This document shows, piece after piece, positions 54,614-64,000 of a stretch of 64,000 bases of DNA. The notes beneath the pieces are model-generated. The model saw only the letters and a program-made list of their open reading frames with translations. It was not told where the DNA came from and searched no databases. The DNA is taken from positions 372,001 through 436,000 of the forward strand of contig NC_060116.1 of NCBI RefSeq assembly GCF_021155765.1, written 5' to 3'. The position numbers and the translations under genes are program-made. The stretch's first letter is position 1, and each line of letters opens with the position of its first letter. The stretch is from Diprion similis. Lineage: Eukaryota; Arthropoda; Insecta; Hymenoptera; Diprionidae.

Positions 54614-55839
54614 TCACCCATGATCATCTGGCCACTGGTTCCCTTTCAATAAATGCTCAAAATGCCCTCCAGCAGCTGCAGCGCAGTAACCGAGCCGATC
54701 GTAAAATGCATTTGTTGTGTTCGATATAACATCTGGCGACAGGTTCTGCAGAATGTCCAAAATTCTGGCTTGCAGTGCTGCAAGGCCTTCAATTCTACCT
54801 TGTGCATAGAGAACATTTTTCAAATGGCCCCACAAGCCATAGTCCAGAGGGGCGAGATCAGGGGAACGAGCTGGCCATTCCACCTCCGGGCTTCCTCTAC
54901 CGATCCAACGTCCAGGGAACTCTTGGTCGAGGTAATCCCGGACGGCTCGTGTAAAGTGAGCCGGGGCTCCATCCTGCTGAAACCAAACAGGTTCGCCCTA
55001 AAATACAGAAAAAGACACGTTACTTTTAGTAAGCATAACAAGTATTTATTTCAAAATCACAGGGAGTCTGCTAATAAAAAGGCCCCCCTCACACGATAAG
55101 GTACACTCACGATTTCTTCAATCAGCCTAAGAGCTGGTACGATGTGGTCCCTAAGTAACCGAAGATACTTTTCACCGTTGAGGTTCCCATCGATGAAAAA
55201 TGGCCCGATCAGCCGATTACCAATGGCGCCGAGCCAGACGTTGAGCTTCAACGGGTACTGCGTGCCGGCCTGAATGAACAGACGAGGGTTGCTTCGGCAC
55301 CAGGCTCTGGTGTTCTGCCTGTTGGGTTTTCCGAGAAGTATCACCGTACTTTCATCGGAGAAACAAATGCGACTCAACAAGCCCTCATCTGCATTCAGAC
55401 GTTCCATCATCTCTTGGCTGAAGCGAAGACGATTATCGCCATCACCAACCAAGAGTTCGTGATGTACTTGAAACTTGTACGATTTGTACTTAGCTTCACG
55501 CAGCACTCTTCTGACCGACGCCTTGGAAATCTCAAGCTCCTGTGCAACATGGCTGGTTGGCTTGAAGGGATCCTCTTCGATGGTCAAGCAGATGTCCAGC
55601 TTGGTATCCCAACTTAGTTGCCGGTTTGGCTGGACCACTTTCTTCGTCCTCTCGTCGACACTCCCAGTTTGCTCAAACTTCAGGACCATGTTCCTGATTG
55701 TCGCGATGGACGGTATCGGTCGATCCGGGTGGGCAGCCGCGAAATGATCTCTATTTTCCCGGTACGTCAGTCCTTGATGGTGATGCTTCACCAGCTCCAC
55801 TTTTTCTTGAACAGAAAACTTGTAATTAGGCATTTTCAA
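54614..55839 (-). CDS. Mariner/Tc1-superfamily transposase with one intron, apparently intact
   Basis: Two exons on the minus strand: 55839-55111 (243 codons) and 54997-54614 (127 codons plus TGA). The intron, 54998-55110, is 113 bases, phase 0, with GTGAGT donor and TATTTTAG acceptor. The N-terminus has a helix-turn-helix of the DUF4817 type (FSVQEKVELVK, RENRDHF, SIATIRNMV) and a second HTH (SHVAQELEISKASVRRVLRE). Catalytic acids are Asp in CFSDES, Asp in FQQDGAPAHF and a third in SPDLAPLDYGLW. The upstream minus strand has CCAAT boxes and TATAAA at about 55935. Joined, the frame is 370 codons without a stop. No terminal repeats were identified for it. Confidence 0.8.
54998..55110 (-). other. 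Spliceosomal intron of the mariner-like transposase
   Basis: Minus strand GTGAGTGTACC begins the intron and TTCTGTATTTTAG ends it. Removal joins ...LIEEI to GEPVWFQQDG in frame; the second exon supplies the QQDGAPAHF catalytic motif. Without splicing the frame stops soon after. Confidence 0.8.
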
Positions 55840-58800
55840 CCTGTAAAAAACTTCACAAAAGGATTACGATACTTATCAAACACGAGGTTCACCACGTGCA
55901 ATCTTTTTGCAAAGTGGCCAGTTTACGCGCGCGGGAGAGTTTATATTCGCGGGTGGAGAAGTTGGGAAACTTTACAGATAGATGATTTGATTGGCTGATA
56001 TCGGTCGCGACGTTGGTCTCATCCAATCAGATTGTGGTAGCTGCGTGATTTTCGCGCCCTCGCGGGTGTTTTTCAGTATGCACAGAATTATGATACGTAC
56101 TATTGTCTGGCTAAATACCACGTGGTGATCTGTTTCTGACTTTCAGTTTAAGAAATCGATATCCTTCCTTATCATTACGTGGGAAAACATGGAAATGGTT
56201 CCGCGATGAGAACGGCGACGTTTAATTACCGCGTGTTCAGCGGTTCGGATAAACAAATTTTGATAACCTCGCGAGCATGATGTGACATTCGCGATTCGAT
56301 GAATTTTGTTGATTTCGGGAAAATATGGACTATAAGAAAAATTAACAATTCAAAGTCAATAAATGGAACTTACAAACGCATCACCTGAAACGATATCCAA
56401 CGATCGGTAACTCGTGATTGTAATTTTCGAACGTGGAGTCAGTTGATGTCACATGGCAATGAGTTACAATAACGTTCATTTTTCATGCAATTTTTTACAA
56501 ATCAGTTGTGTCCAAAAATATTAGAAGCTCCTAACTGATCATGATACCTTCTAATATTTTCAGATAGGAAACAATCCATCATCGAAGTGGGACTAAAGTT
56601 GTCAGGCATCGAAGCGTGTAAGTAAATTTCTGATTCTGTGATCTTTGCATATGACAATATTTTCACGTGTATTTAATGATAAAATTCGTCTTTTTTGGTA
56701 GGCTCAAAGTTTCAAGTGTGGTTAATGGGAGGAAAATCATACCTTACCTAATGGTCCAAACGTTGATGGCAAGGACCCTGATTTCTCGATTGGTGCCACC
56801 ATTCCAACCATCGACCCTGATTGTTCCGTTGTTTCATCAGGCAACAGATACCCAAGGGAATTTCTTCAGGTCGTCGCCACCTTCTGAACATCAGTTCAGA
56901 CAAAACTAAAGAGCACGACACGCCACAGATCATGATTTCTAAATATTCGATCATTTTAGATTGATCGAGCCAATAGTAATAAGTTTGTTTTTCAACAGTT
57001 GCTACTAATTAATTTTGCCGAGGAATCATTCCGTGCACCATTGTAATCCAAGCGGTATTATTAGCTCGCATTTCTTTTCAAATTTTATTCTTTTTAGTTT
57101 TGATATTTTATTTCTTACTCTCTTGGTATTCAATTCAGATGAATAGTGTTTCAAGTCTTGAATCAGATTCTACGAATGAGTTTTGATAGGTAAATTGAAC
57201 CAATCTCAATCTAACAATGTTGGATAACTTCAGTAGAAAATATCTTTGAAGCCAATATTAATTGACGGTATCATCTGACTAGCTAGTTGCAGCTATCATC
57301 CATGCTTCAGTCTCGTTCAACTCCAGCAACGTCTACAGAATGCATTCACTTACTAGTACACGTTACAAATGATCACTTGGTCTACAGTAGGATTTACTTG
57401 CTGGCTAACTTTTTTATTATGAATCTCTATCAGGGAGTTATCCGGTAACTTCTCGATAGCTTGAAACCAGATTCAATTTTACACTCTTACCATGGTCCTT
57501 CACTTAGACTGAAAGTTTGTGAATCTACATTTATTACAATTACTTCTGCATCCCATATTAACACTGTCCGAAACAAAAAAATCTCATCCTGAGATTGGAA
57601 ATGGAACTCGCAACGCAAAAGTTATCTAGTGGCACAAGTTGAAAACAAGGAATTTTATAACGGTTTCAGCGACATAGGAATTCCTTCCGCATATTCATGT
57701 TACCGGATGATGTTCCGAGCACTATGAAGAAGATACTTTATTGGATTTAGGTTTGAGTCTATTGTTCTTAAATAACAGCAAGTAGGAGATTATTTGAGAA
57801 AATGTTTTCATGAACTTCGTTCAAAATTAGGTATTCATTTGTTTCAAAGGAACAAGGGCTAGAATCTTGAATTTGATAAGTTAATATCTTCATATTATTG
57901 ATCTGAACATTTCTTTAAAACATGGTTATCCTGAAAGGTAATTGTGATACTGAGGTACATTTTGAAAATGTCTATTTTCAAATTGGGTCACAGAATGTTC
58001 CTCAGTTTTACTCTTCGGAATAGATTTTCTTTGTTTCGAACTGCACCAACATGAAATTCAGAAATTATTCCAGTAAATGAAATATTTTGATTTTAGTATT
58101 AGGTTCCTTTCATTTATTTAATCGAACATTGCTGAAAATTCACAAAATGAACTCGAATAATTATTGGGTAATTTTCTGTAGTCGTAACAACAATTTTGTT
58201 GAACTAAATTCTAGAAAAAGAGATTCACAGTTGTGTTATTAACGGTAAGATATTCCAATTTCTTGAACAATCAAGAATCATCAAATCTAATGTTACCTTC
58301 TGAAATTACCAGAGAGTGACAAAGTTGATTAAAAGATATGTTGCACGCGATATGAAATTAAAAGAAACTGTAAGACCCACAACTTCTTCCAACAACCAAC
58401 AAAAGAAGTGATAATGTTTGCATGTGTCATGAATTGAATAGGGGGAGCAGATATCAGCGAATAGCAGAGATGCAATTATTCTTACTGCATTGTCTGTTGA
58501 TAGAAAAAAATGTCATTTTTATTCTTAATGTATGAAGTAATGAAAATGATTGAATAAATTGTCCCTACTTACCTGCTTTGTTTCTTCCAAGCACCAAACA
58601 TTTAAACAGATTTCTTGTTTCACTCGATTAAGACGAATTGTAAAAGAGCATTAGCATTAAATTCCGACCGTTCTTTCAAGAATCAACTTTCTGGCGCAAT
58701 GACAAATACTTCCCAAGCCTTTGCGAGTCACTACCTCGATTATTTGACACTCTAACCTCAAAATAGCGTATGAACTACATGGCCGACAAAAACAAAGGTT

Positions 58801-58897
58801 GACAGCTGAAATTCGGGGTGGCCAGACTGCACGGACGGCGGATTTAAACTCGCGCATGCGCAGTTGCTGTATAGTTTCTAGAGATGGTCCCGGTATA

Positions 58898-59720
58898 ACC
58901 CGAAACAAGATATCATGAAACTGAAACGATCGATTATTTGGAACAGTAAACAGTGTCTATACACCAAATTTTACCAAAAAATATTGAAAATCGTTGAAGG
59001 AGATACACTTTGAAAAATCCAAAGTTTCGAGTTTGACAGATTTTTCTATGCCACTATTTTTTTTCGTAAAGTACAGCTAATTTTGTATAAAAAATGTCCT
59101 ATACTGTTTATAGCTATCACAAATGGTTTAGGAGATACGAATTTTCAAAGATAAATTCTTATCACCTGAAAAGTTTCAAGGGTGTATATCTATTAAATAC
59201 AGAAAAATCATTCCATATCACACCGAATTTCTAAAATTTTCCCGCACCGTAGGTAGGTCCCTATTGTTTGCTTAAATTCTGGTCTCGCCTTGATATTGCC
59301 AATTTTATGAGGCCACTTGCTGAAATTTTGCGTTCCTTCGTTCGGCATATCGTGTGATACGAATACACGGTCCGCTGGAGGGGTGAAGGGGAGGGGGGCA
59401 AAATCCTGTCGGGTCTTGTTCGACGGCGGAAAGCTCTAAGTTAGATAACGCTAGACCACTTGAGAAAAATTCCTGGAAATGCAGCCTTTCAGCTCATGCC
59501 GATAATGAATGCAGTGGGTGGTAATGTAAATAAATTTGTACATACTAAATTTTATCATAAATGCCGGATGCAGCTGTTGAAATAAATCTGTCACACATAA
59601 AAGATTCTTAAAAAATTATTAAAAAATGCCAGATGTCGGTTACGGGACGATGGAGAGCGGGGGGCGGTGCATAAACATAATGCAGGTCGAGTATTGTTTG
59701 ATGGGAGAATCGTGGTGGGG
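58898..59720. other. Gene-free stretch before the 59.7-62.5 kb cluster
   Basis: AT-rich. No recognised gene. Confidence 0.4.
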
Positions 59721-59727
59721 ATGGATG

Positions 59728-59762
59728 GTATATAAAATACCGATTCATTTCGATAGTCACTC
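59728..59762 (+). promoter_or_regulatory. TATA box and initiator for the 59.9-kb gene
   Basis: TATATAAAAT at about 59729-59738 and an initiator-like AGTCACT at about 59755-59761, 27 bases apart. Confidence 0.5.
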
Positions 59763-59884
59763 TTTTCTCATCGTCTTCTCGTAGTGAACTGTTCGTACTT
59801 GTGAAAAAAGAAACTCTCATCGAAAACGCTATAGATTTGGGAAAAATAAACCACGCCAGCCGCCTGGAGAATCTGCCGACCAAG

Positions 59885-60157
59885 ATGTCGGAACTCGAAA
59901 TTGGAGAGGTGTATAACGTCACCGGACTACGACTGGTCAAAATGAAATTCGGGGTACGTGTTCTCGCCGAGATTGAGGGGGAATACAACGTCTTCCTACC
60001 ACCAAGAATCGCAAAAGTTCTGCAAGAAGATTCGAATCAGCTGACCGAAATGAGTGATATGGCTGGGGCAAGTCGTCTACAGTTTACAGTCTATAGAAAT
60101 ACTTCGAGGGAGAGTTCAACAAGTTTGAAGTTTCGTGCAGTTACGTGCCATAGATAA
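59885..60157 (+). CDS. Small protein of an unrecognised insect/virus-associated family (90 aa)
   Basis: I choose the ATG at 59885 (MSELEIGEVYNVTGLRLVKM); the frame is open upstream to about 59801 but has no earlier ATG. It continues KFGVRVLAEIEGEYNVFLPP and RIAKVLQED. The layout (a 'Y-x-V-x-x-L-x-x-V-x-x-K-F/Y-G' start then 'VFLP-x-R') recalls small arthropod proteins often found in many copies, perhaps nucleic-acid binding; I cannot name the family with certainty. It has its own TATA/Inr unit and precedes the DIQGF homologue on the same strand. Confidence 0.5.
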   Translation: MSELEIGEVYNVTGLRLVKMKFGVRVLAEIEGEYNVFLPPRIAKVLQEDSNQLTEMSDMAGASRLQFTVYRNTSRESSTSLKFRAVTCHR

Positions 60158-60193
60158 TTTACATTATCCCCTCCACTTCCATCAAATTCAAGG

Positions 60194-60230
60194 GGATAAA
60201 AGCTGGTGTGCTGGGAACGAATAGTCAGTC
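60194..60230 (+). promoter_or_regulatory. TATA box and TCAGT initiator for the DIQGF homologue
   Basis: GGATAAAAG at about 60194-60202 and TCAGTC at 60225-60230, 47 bases before the ATG at 60277. This repeats the promoter layout of the Polinton's DIQGF gene at 7924-7960. Confidence 0.55.
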
Positions 60231-60276
60231 TTCTACAGATATTTGAGAAAAATCGAGCTTAGCATCCCTCTGCAAC

Positions 60277-61238
60277 ATGGAGATGATCCCTGACGTGCAA
60301 TGTTTCATAGGTCAAGGCAACCAGCTTGTGCCCAAAGAAGTCGCAGCCATCTACATAAACGGTTCGGGTTTGGAGCACATCCTCATTAAACCACCCGGTG
60401 ATTTGACCAGCCTAACAATCGAATATAGAGCTACTAACGCCTGGTTAACGCGCAATCATCACGGGATACCATGGAATGCCGGCAACAAATCTCACGGTGA
60501 AGTACCGAAAATTCCGAGAAAAATTGCGAGAAATGCGTGTTACGTGTACGTCAGAGAAGTGGAGAAGAAAGCATGGTTAACGGAGATCCTCGGTGGCACA
60601 ACGCTGGTTATTAATATGGAAGATTTGCACATCGAACCCCCTACACTGGAAAAATTGAAATATATGGAAGTGGCACCCTTGCACGACCTAAACCACGGAT
60701 ACTTCCCATCGACGATATTTGGAAATACGCGGAAGAAGGGTCGATTTGGTATGATGACAACCCTGAATACATCCCGGGATACAACTGTGCCTTTGAGAAC
60801 GTGCAGCGGCTGAGAAGTTGGTATTTGAAGGAGTGTACCGGCTCTCTCGAGAAATCACTCCACCTGCACAAGCAATTGGCTGGTTTAAGAGCAATTAGCT
60901 CTGAGGATATCGCTTTTTTGCTGAAAGAATTCGTCTACACGTTCGCATCAAATTTCATCAATGATGCGTGGGATAAGCTGCCTGAGAATATGAAAATGGA
61001 TGCCAGTATCTACAGTTGCCGCAGATGTACCCTGCATTATATACCCGGACCTGATGGCGATATAGTGGATGGTCCAAACCCTCTAGTTAAAGACTGTTTG
61101 GTATGCAATCGTCTGCCTAAAAATGTAGGCAATATGTTTGAAAATACCAATAGAATTTACAACAATTCATCCTCACTGATACATATAATTAAAATGCAGT
61201 ATTCAATAAAATTATTTACATATTTAGAAAAAATATAA
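60277..61238 (+). pseudogene. Homologue of the Polinton DIQGF protein, split by a frameshift
   Basis: The first frame (60277-60813) opens MEMIPDVQCF and carries PKEVAAIY, PPGDLT, NAWLTRNHHGIPW, KIARNACYVYV and INMEDL. These line up in order with DIQGF, PKEVAV, EPPYPF, YHHGIEW, EIARNA and NLEDL of the gene at 8037. Near 60680 a one-base shift moves the homology to a second frame: EEGSIWYDDNPEYIPGYNCA then NVQRLRSWYL, matching WCFFHG...ACATNNALKLKKWV. After the shared part comes an extra region with two C-x2-C pairs (CRRC and CLVC, about 61018-61110) that may bind zinc. Function unknown. Confidence 0.7.
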
Positions 61239-61925
61239 CTGATTGCAATTACATCCTAGCGCATACATAGAATTAAAATGTTATATGTAATAAGATTATT
61301 ATAGAATTCATTACAATTATACACGTATCTTAATAACTTTCATCCGTTTTTGTGAAATGAATGTAAATATTAGGAATTTCATTTGTGTGAAAATATATGA
61401 TAAATAATTGTGTAATTTTTTGTAATACATGATTTTACTCCCCGAAATAATCCATAAAATCATCATCATTATCACGAGATGTGTGGCCTGAAAAAATTTC
61501 TCAAGACACTTTACCCGAAAGACTCTTCTCGGAAGGTTTTCCCCTCAATCATCGTGAAACTTTGTAGCATGGATCTGCACTGCCCGCCTTTCCTCAAGTG
61601 ATTTTTCCTTACTAGATAGGTTGCACATGTGACTTTTCTCCAGTCCTTTTCGTCAGATTCCATAAACATAAATCACCTGGTCAAGAGTCTAGGGATCAGA
61701 ATTCATCTCTTTGCCGCTCGAAGCCGCTTTTCGCCAGCCGATTCTCCCACTGGGTATCTTCAACGTTTTTTTCACTGATAGGGGAGGGATGGGCGTGTGC
61801 AGGCTCAGCGCGGTTGACTACAATTTTTAACTTGGAGGCTGCAGCTGGTGCAGAACGCGGAGACCGCCCCTCCACCCTCCCTCCCTCACGATCCTTCAGC
61901 ATAAGGACAGCACATCCATAGCAGA
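61239..61925. other. Spacer in the 59.7-62.5 kb cluster
   Basis: AT-rich first half, then a segment with CCCTCC-rich text at about 61860-61890. A minus-strand frame (61696-61902) has no recognised motif. Confidence 0.4.
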
Positions 61926-61928
61926 CTC

Positions 61929-61934
61929 GTCAGT
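61929..61934 (+). promoter_or_regulatory. TCAGT initiator upstream of the 61,994 ORF
   Basis: CGTCAGTC lies about 64 bases before the ATG at 61994, with only a weak CATAAGG box about 30 bases upstream. Weaker than the other two promoters of the cluster. Confidence 0.35.
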
Positions 61935-61993
61935 CTTACACAACACGTGAAAGTTGAAAGTTCAGAATATCATCGTCCCCAACGTTAAAGTCA

Positions 61994-62160
61994 TGGCCGC
62001 CGAAGCATACATGGGACTCGTCAAGCAGATGGGGGAGGCGTACAATTTGCTGCGCGAGCAAACTTCCGGAGAAGGAAGTCACGATGTCTTCAATCATTGG
62101 ATCGGTATTGGAGGGGCAAATATGAAGGTTTTGCAAGACATCTACAACAGCCGAGAATGA
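61994..62160 (+). CDS. Small unrecognised protein (54 aa), first of an ATGA-coupled pair
   Basis: MAAEAYMGLVKQMGEAYNLL then a region with FNHWIGIGGANMKVLQDI. The frame ends TGA at 62158-62160, overlapping the ATG (62157) of the next frame. Amino-acid make-up and lack of stops fit coding DNA, but I know no family. Confidence 0.35.
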
Positions 62161-62435
62161 GTGTGGGGGCGAAACAGCAAATTCAACATAAGATCTCCCT
62201 CATACAATCCTGGGTAGCAAAGATCCAACAGCAACAGCGGCAGCACGGCTTGGTGATAGGCCCAGGTAGCATTTCATGTAGCATCCGGTCATGCAAGACC
62301 GTGTTCGGCGGCACTTTGCGGCAGAATTATGCAAGGTTGGTGCATGTTTCTGCAGAAAAGGTGATCTTGCAGATGAACCATACGGGTCTGTCGGATGTCA
62401 CTCGCTACAGTATAGTGACGACACGATTGCTGTAA
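62157..62435 (+). CDS. Small unrecognised protein (92 aa), second of the ATGA pair
   Basis: MSVGAKQQIQHKISLIQSWV, then AKIQQQQRQHGLVIGPG. The later third has a competing frame (62291-62485) rich in Cys (ELCKVGACFCRKGD), so a frameshift may separate the natural C-terminus. The ATGA overlap with the preceding frame suggests the two come from one transcript or one broken gene. Confidence 0.35.
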   Translation: MSVGAKQQIQHKISLIQSWVAKIQQQQRQHGLVIGPGSISCSIRSCKTVFGGTLRQNYARLVHVSAEKVILQMNHTGLSDVTRYSIVTTRLL

Positions 62436-64000
62436 TTCTACGCAAGATGTTGTGCTGCAGCCTAAACCGAAACTTGCACGTGTAGCGTCGTTTAATATTC
62501 ATTGCGCATACGCAGATATGCGCACAGACCACTTATAGGAGACTTGCGACTCCCGTGTAAGTAGCTGTTGCAAAACTCGCGCGCCACCCCGAGCTGCTTC
62601 AATGTACTAAACCGCGAATGGCGGGCTTTCAAATCGTTGCTTCAACGTATTTCAGTTGATTTATGATGGATGGGTTGATAATACAAGTGGCATGATCAGT
62701 TTGACTCTTTTTCAGGACAAACTGACTACACCACTTCTATTCTTTAACACTTTGAATGAATGTAATCAATCACTGGAAATTCTTAGATACATAATTTATT
62801 GTCATTGGAGTATAATTGAATTGAAAAAAGGGAAAAAGCGAAATGCGAAAACCCCAGTCAGTTTATAGTCTAAAAAGAAAGTATATATCCGCATCAATTG
62901 AAGATTAAATTAGAACTAAAAATATACAATCAACGTAATAGGTATCAACTATGTGCAAGTAATATTAGATGAAAGGTACAAATAAAACTATTATACACTG
63001 AAAACAAATGAAAAAATTATACGAGTTACGCAATAGTTATCAACTAAATACAATATAATTATATACAAGCTCCCTCGATGGTAAAAGTTGGTTGGGCTCA
63101 GCATTTCCTACAGACACATCCTTCGCAGGAGGCATTTTCCTGGAATCAAAAAGTAGTTTGTCGGACAATTTGATACAAACATTACATAACCTCAAATTTC
63201 AACCGGCGTTTGGTGCATTGTACTTACGTAAGAGTAGGTAATAGGTAAACGGCCGAATTAACTGATCAAACAACAATTTTCCATCACTCAAAATTCACAC
63301 AGATTCGATACAGTCCAACATATCAGGAATTCTCACGCGATCAGCACTGCTCAAGTGTAATTTGCACAACGGCGATTTCACGGGGCTCACCGGTGGACAC
63401 GTGACGATGTGTAGGTGACCGCCGCACTTGTAGGCCAGGGGGGCGAACGGTGCAGGAGGAGGCACGTCCGCAGCGCCGCCCCGAGCTGCTTCAATGTACT
63501 AAATAAGGAATCGGTCGTCCTATACGAGTCGCAGGGCCCATGCGAATTATATCTGTGGTATTACTGTGGTATACTTGGCAGCAAACGGCGGGAAGCACGC
63601 GACTGAGTGCACGTTTTCACTTCCTGAGGCATATAAACCAACTTACATCTATTGTCTCATATTATTTTATGCGGTGAGTACAGTTTTGAAGTTATATTTC
63701 GTCAAATCAGATGCGGTTGTAGAGATTCGATTGCTTTCATATATCCATTTTGGTACTTATATCCTGATTTTACCAATATTGGCAAGCTTTTAGGTTACAT
63801 TGTTCTTACGATATTCAACGCTTTACGAGAATGTATGTATTTATTTCGATTTGTGATTTACGGAAATTTTCTACCGTATTATCAATAATCTATCAATAGT
63901 CTTATATTATATCGAATTCCTTCATATCATCCGCGTAATTTGAATTTCTTTTTCCACATATTATTTTATATAATCTTCCAGATTATTGACTACTTTAATG
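62436..64000. other. Gene-free right edge
   Basis: AT-rich with short frames only. A stretch of about 28 bases with CCCCGAGCTGCTTCAATG occurs twice (about 62585 and about 63480). Confidence 0.4.

Larger units (their letters stand above)
53261..58893 (+). mobile_element. Repeat family A, copy 3, TIR to TIR (5.6 kb) with a nested insertion
   Basis: The left end CCGAGACCATCTCTAGAA plus ACTAAACAGCAACTGCGCATGCGCC is mirrored at 58850-58893, giving terminal repeats of about 45 bases flanked by TATA on both sides. Compared with copies 1 and 2, about 2.6 kb (roughly 53890-56490) is extra: a 460-bp tandem duplication and a mariner-like gene. The splice donor at 53654 (CAG/GTAAGT) and the small exon 56564-56617 (TTTTCAG before, GTAAGT after) are intact. 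A frame with ARTLISRLVPPFQPSTLIVP at about 56770 also occurs in copy 2. The element's own transposase is not recognised. Confidence 0.8.

Noticed and set aside
1..64000. CRISPR array or bacterial operon structure
   Set aside because: No regular short spacers; introns, TATA/Inr promoters, LTRs and hAT/mariner elements show eukaryotic DNA.

Overview
The window looks like nuclear DNA of an arthropod, most probably an insect. GT-AG introns, TATA/TCAGT promoters, hAT, Tc1/mariner and Ty3/gypsy elements and a Maverick/Polinton (adintovirus-like) block are all present. A hymenopteran host is possible but not provable here. I found no clear single-copy host gene: it is transposon and virus-derived DNA in AT-rich sequence.

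Region 1 (1-9,360, all + strand, visibly richer in G+C) is most of a Polinton/Maverick or endogenous adintovirus. In order it carries: type-B DNA polymerase (5' end outside the window, broken), packaging ATPase (broken at its N-terminus), a small basic protein (C-terminus cut by stops), an acidic conserved protein, a DD35E integrase (intact), penton-like minor capsid protein (intact), membrane-active/core protein (intact), major capsid protein (intact), a 'DIQGF' family protein (one stop) and an adenain-like cysteine protease (intact). Virion and integrase genes are open; the polymerase and ATPase are damaged.

Region 2 (9,598-24,790) is gene-poor. It holds a truncated copy of a TIR-bearing repeat (family A), a GCN-rich low-complexity block beside a perfect hairpin, a degenerate 164-bp tandem repeat, a 392-bp foldback MITE, and a solo LTR.

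Region 3 (24,795-32,588) is a nested pair. A hAT-like element (8-bp duplication GTCAATAT) contains a gypsy-like provirus (25,003-31,489, 4-bp duplication ATAT) whose interior carries gag and a deoxynucleoside-kinase-like ORF instead of a visible pol. A minus-strand copy of repeat A follows.

Region 4 (34,240-37,700, minus strand) holds decayed virus/Maverick-like coding DNA: a segment resembling the N-terminal part of a type-B polymerase family, a Cys-rich segment, and a secreted Ser/Thr-rich protein with a 71-bp intron.

Region 5 (38,441-50,010) holds a second MITE copy, two decayed gypsy-like elements back to back (40.9-43.1 and 43.2-47.5 kb), a hAT-like C-terminal remnant and a Tc1-like remnant.

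Region 6 (53,261-58,893) is a full TIR-to-TIR copy of repeat A, with an inserted mariner-like transposase gene that is intact if one 113-bp intron is removed.

Region 7 (59,700-62,500, + strand) is a small cluster of unfamiliar genes. At least two have their own TATA/Inr promoter, and one is a visible homologue of the Polinton's DIQGF protein, which ties this cluster to the Polinton gene pool.
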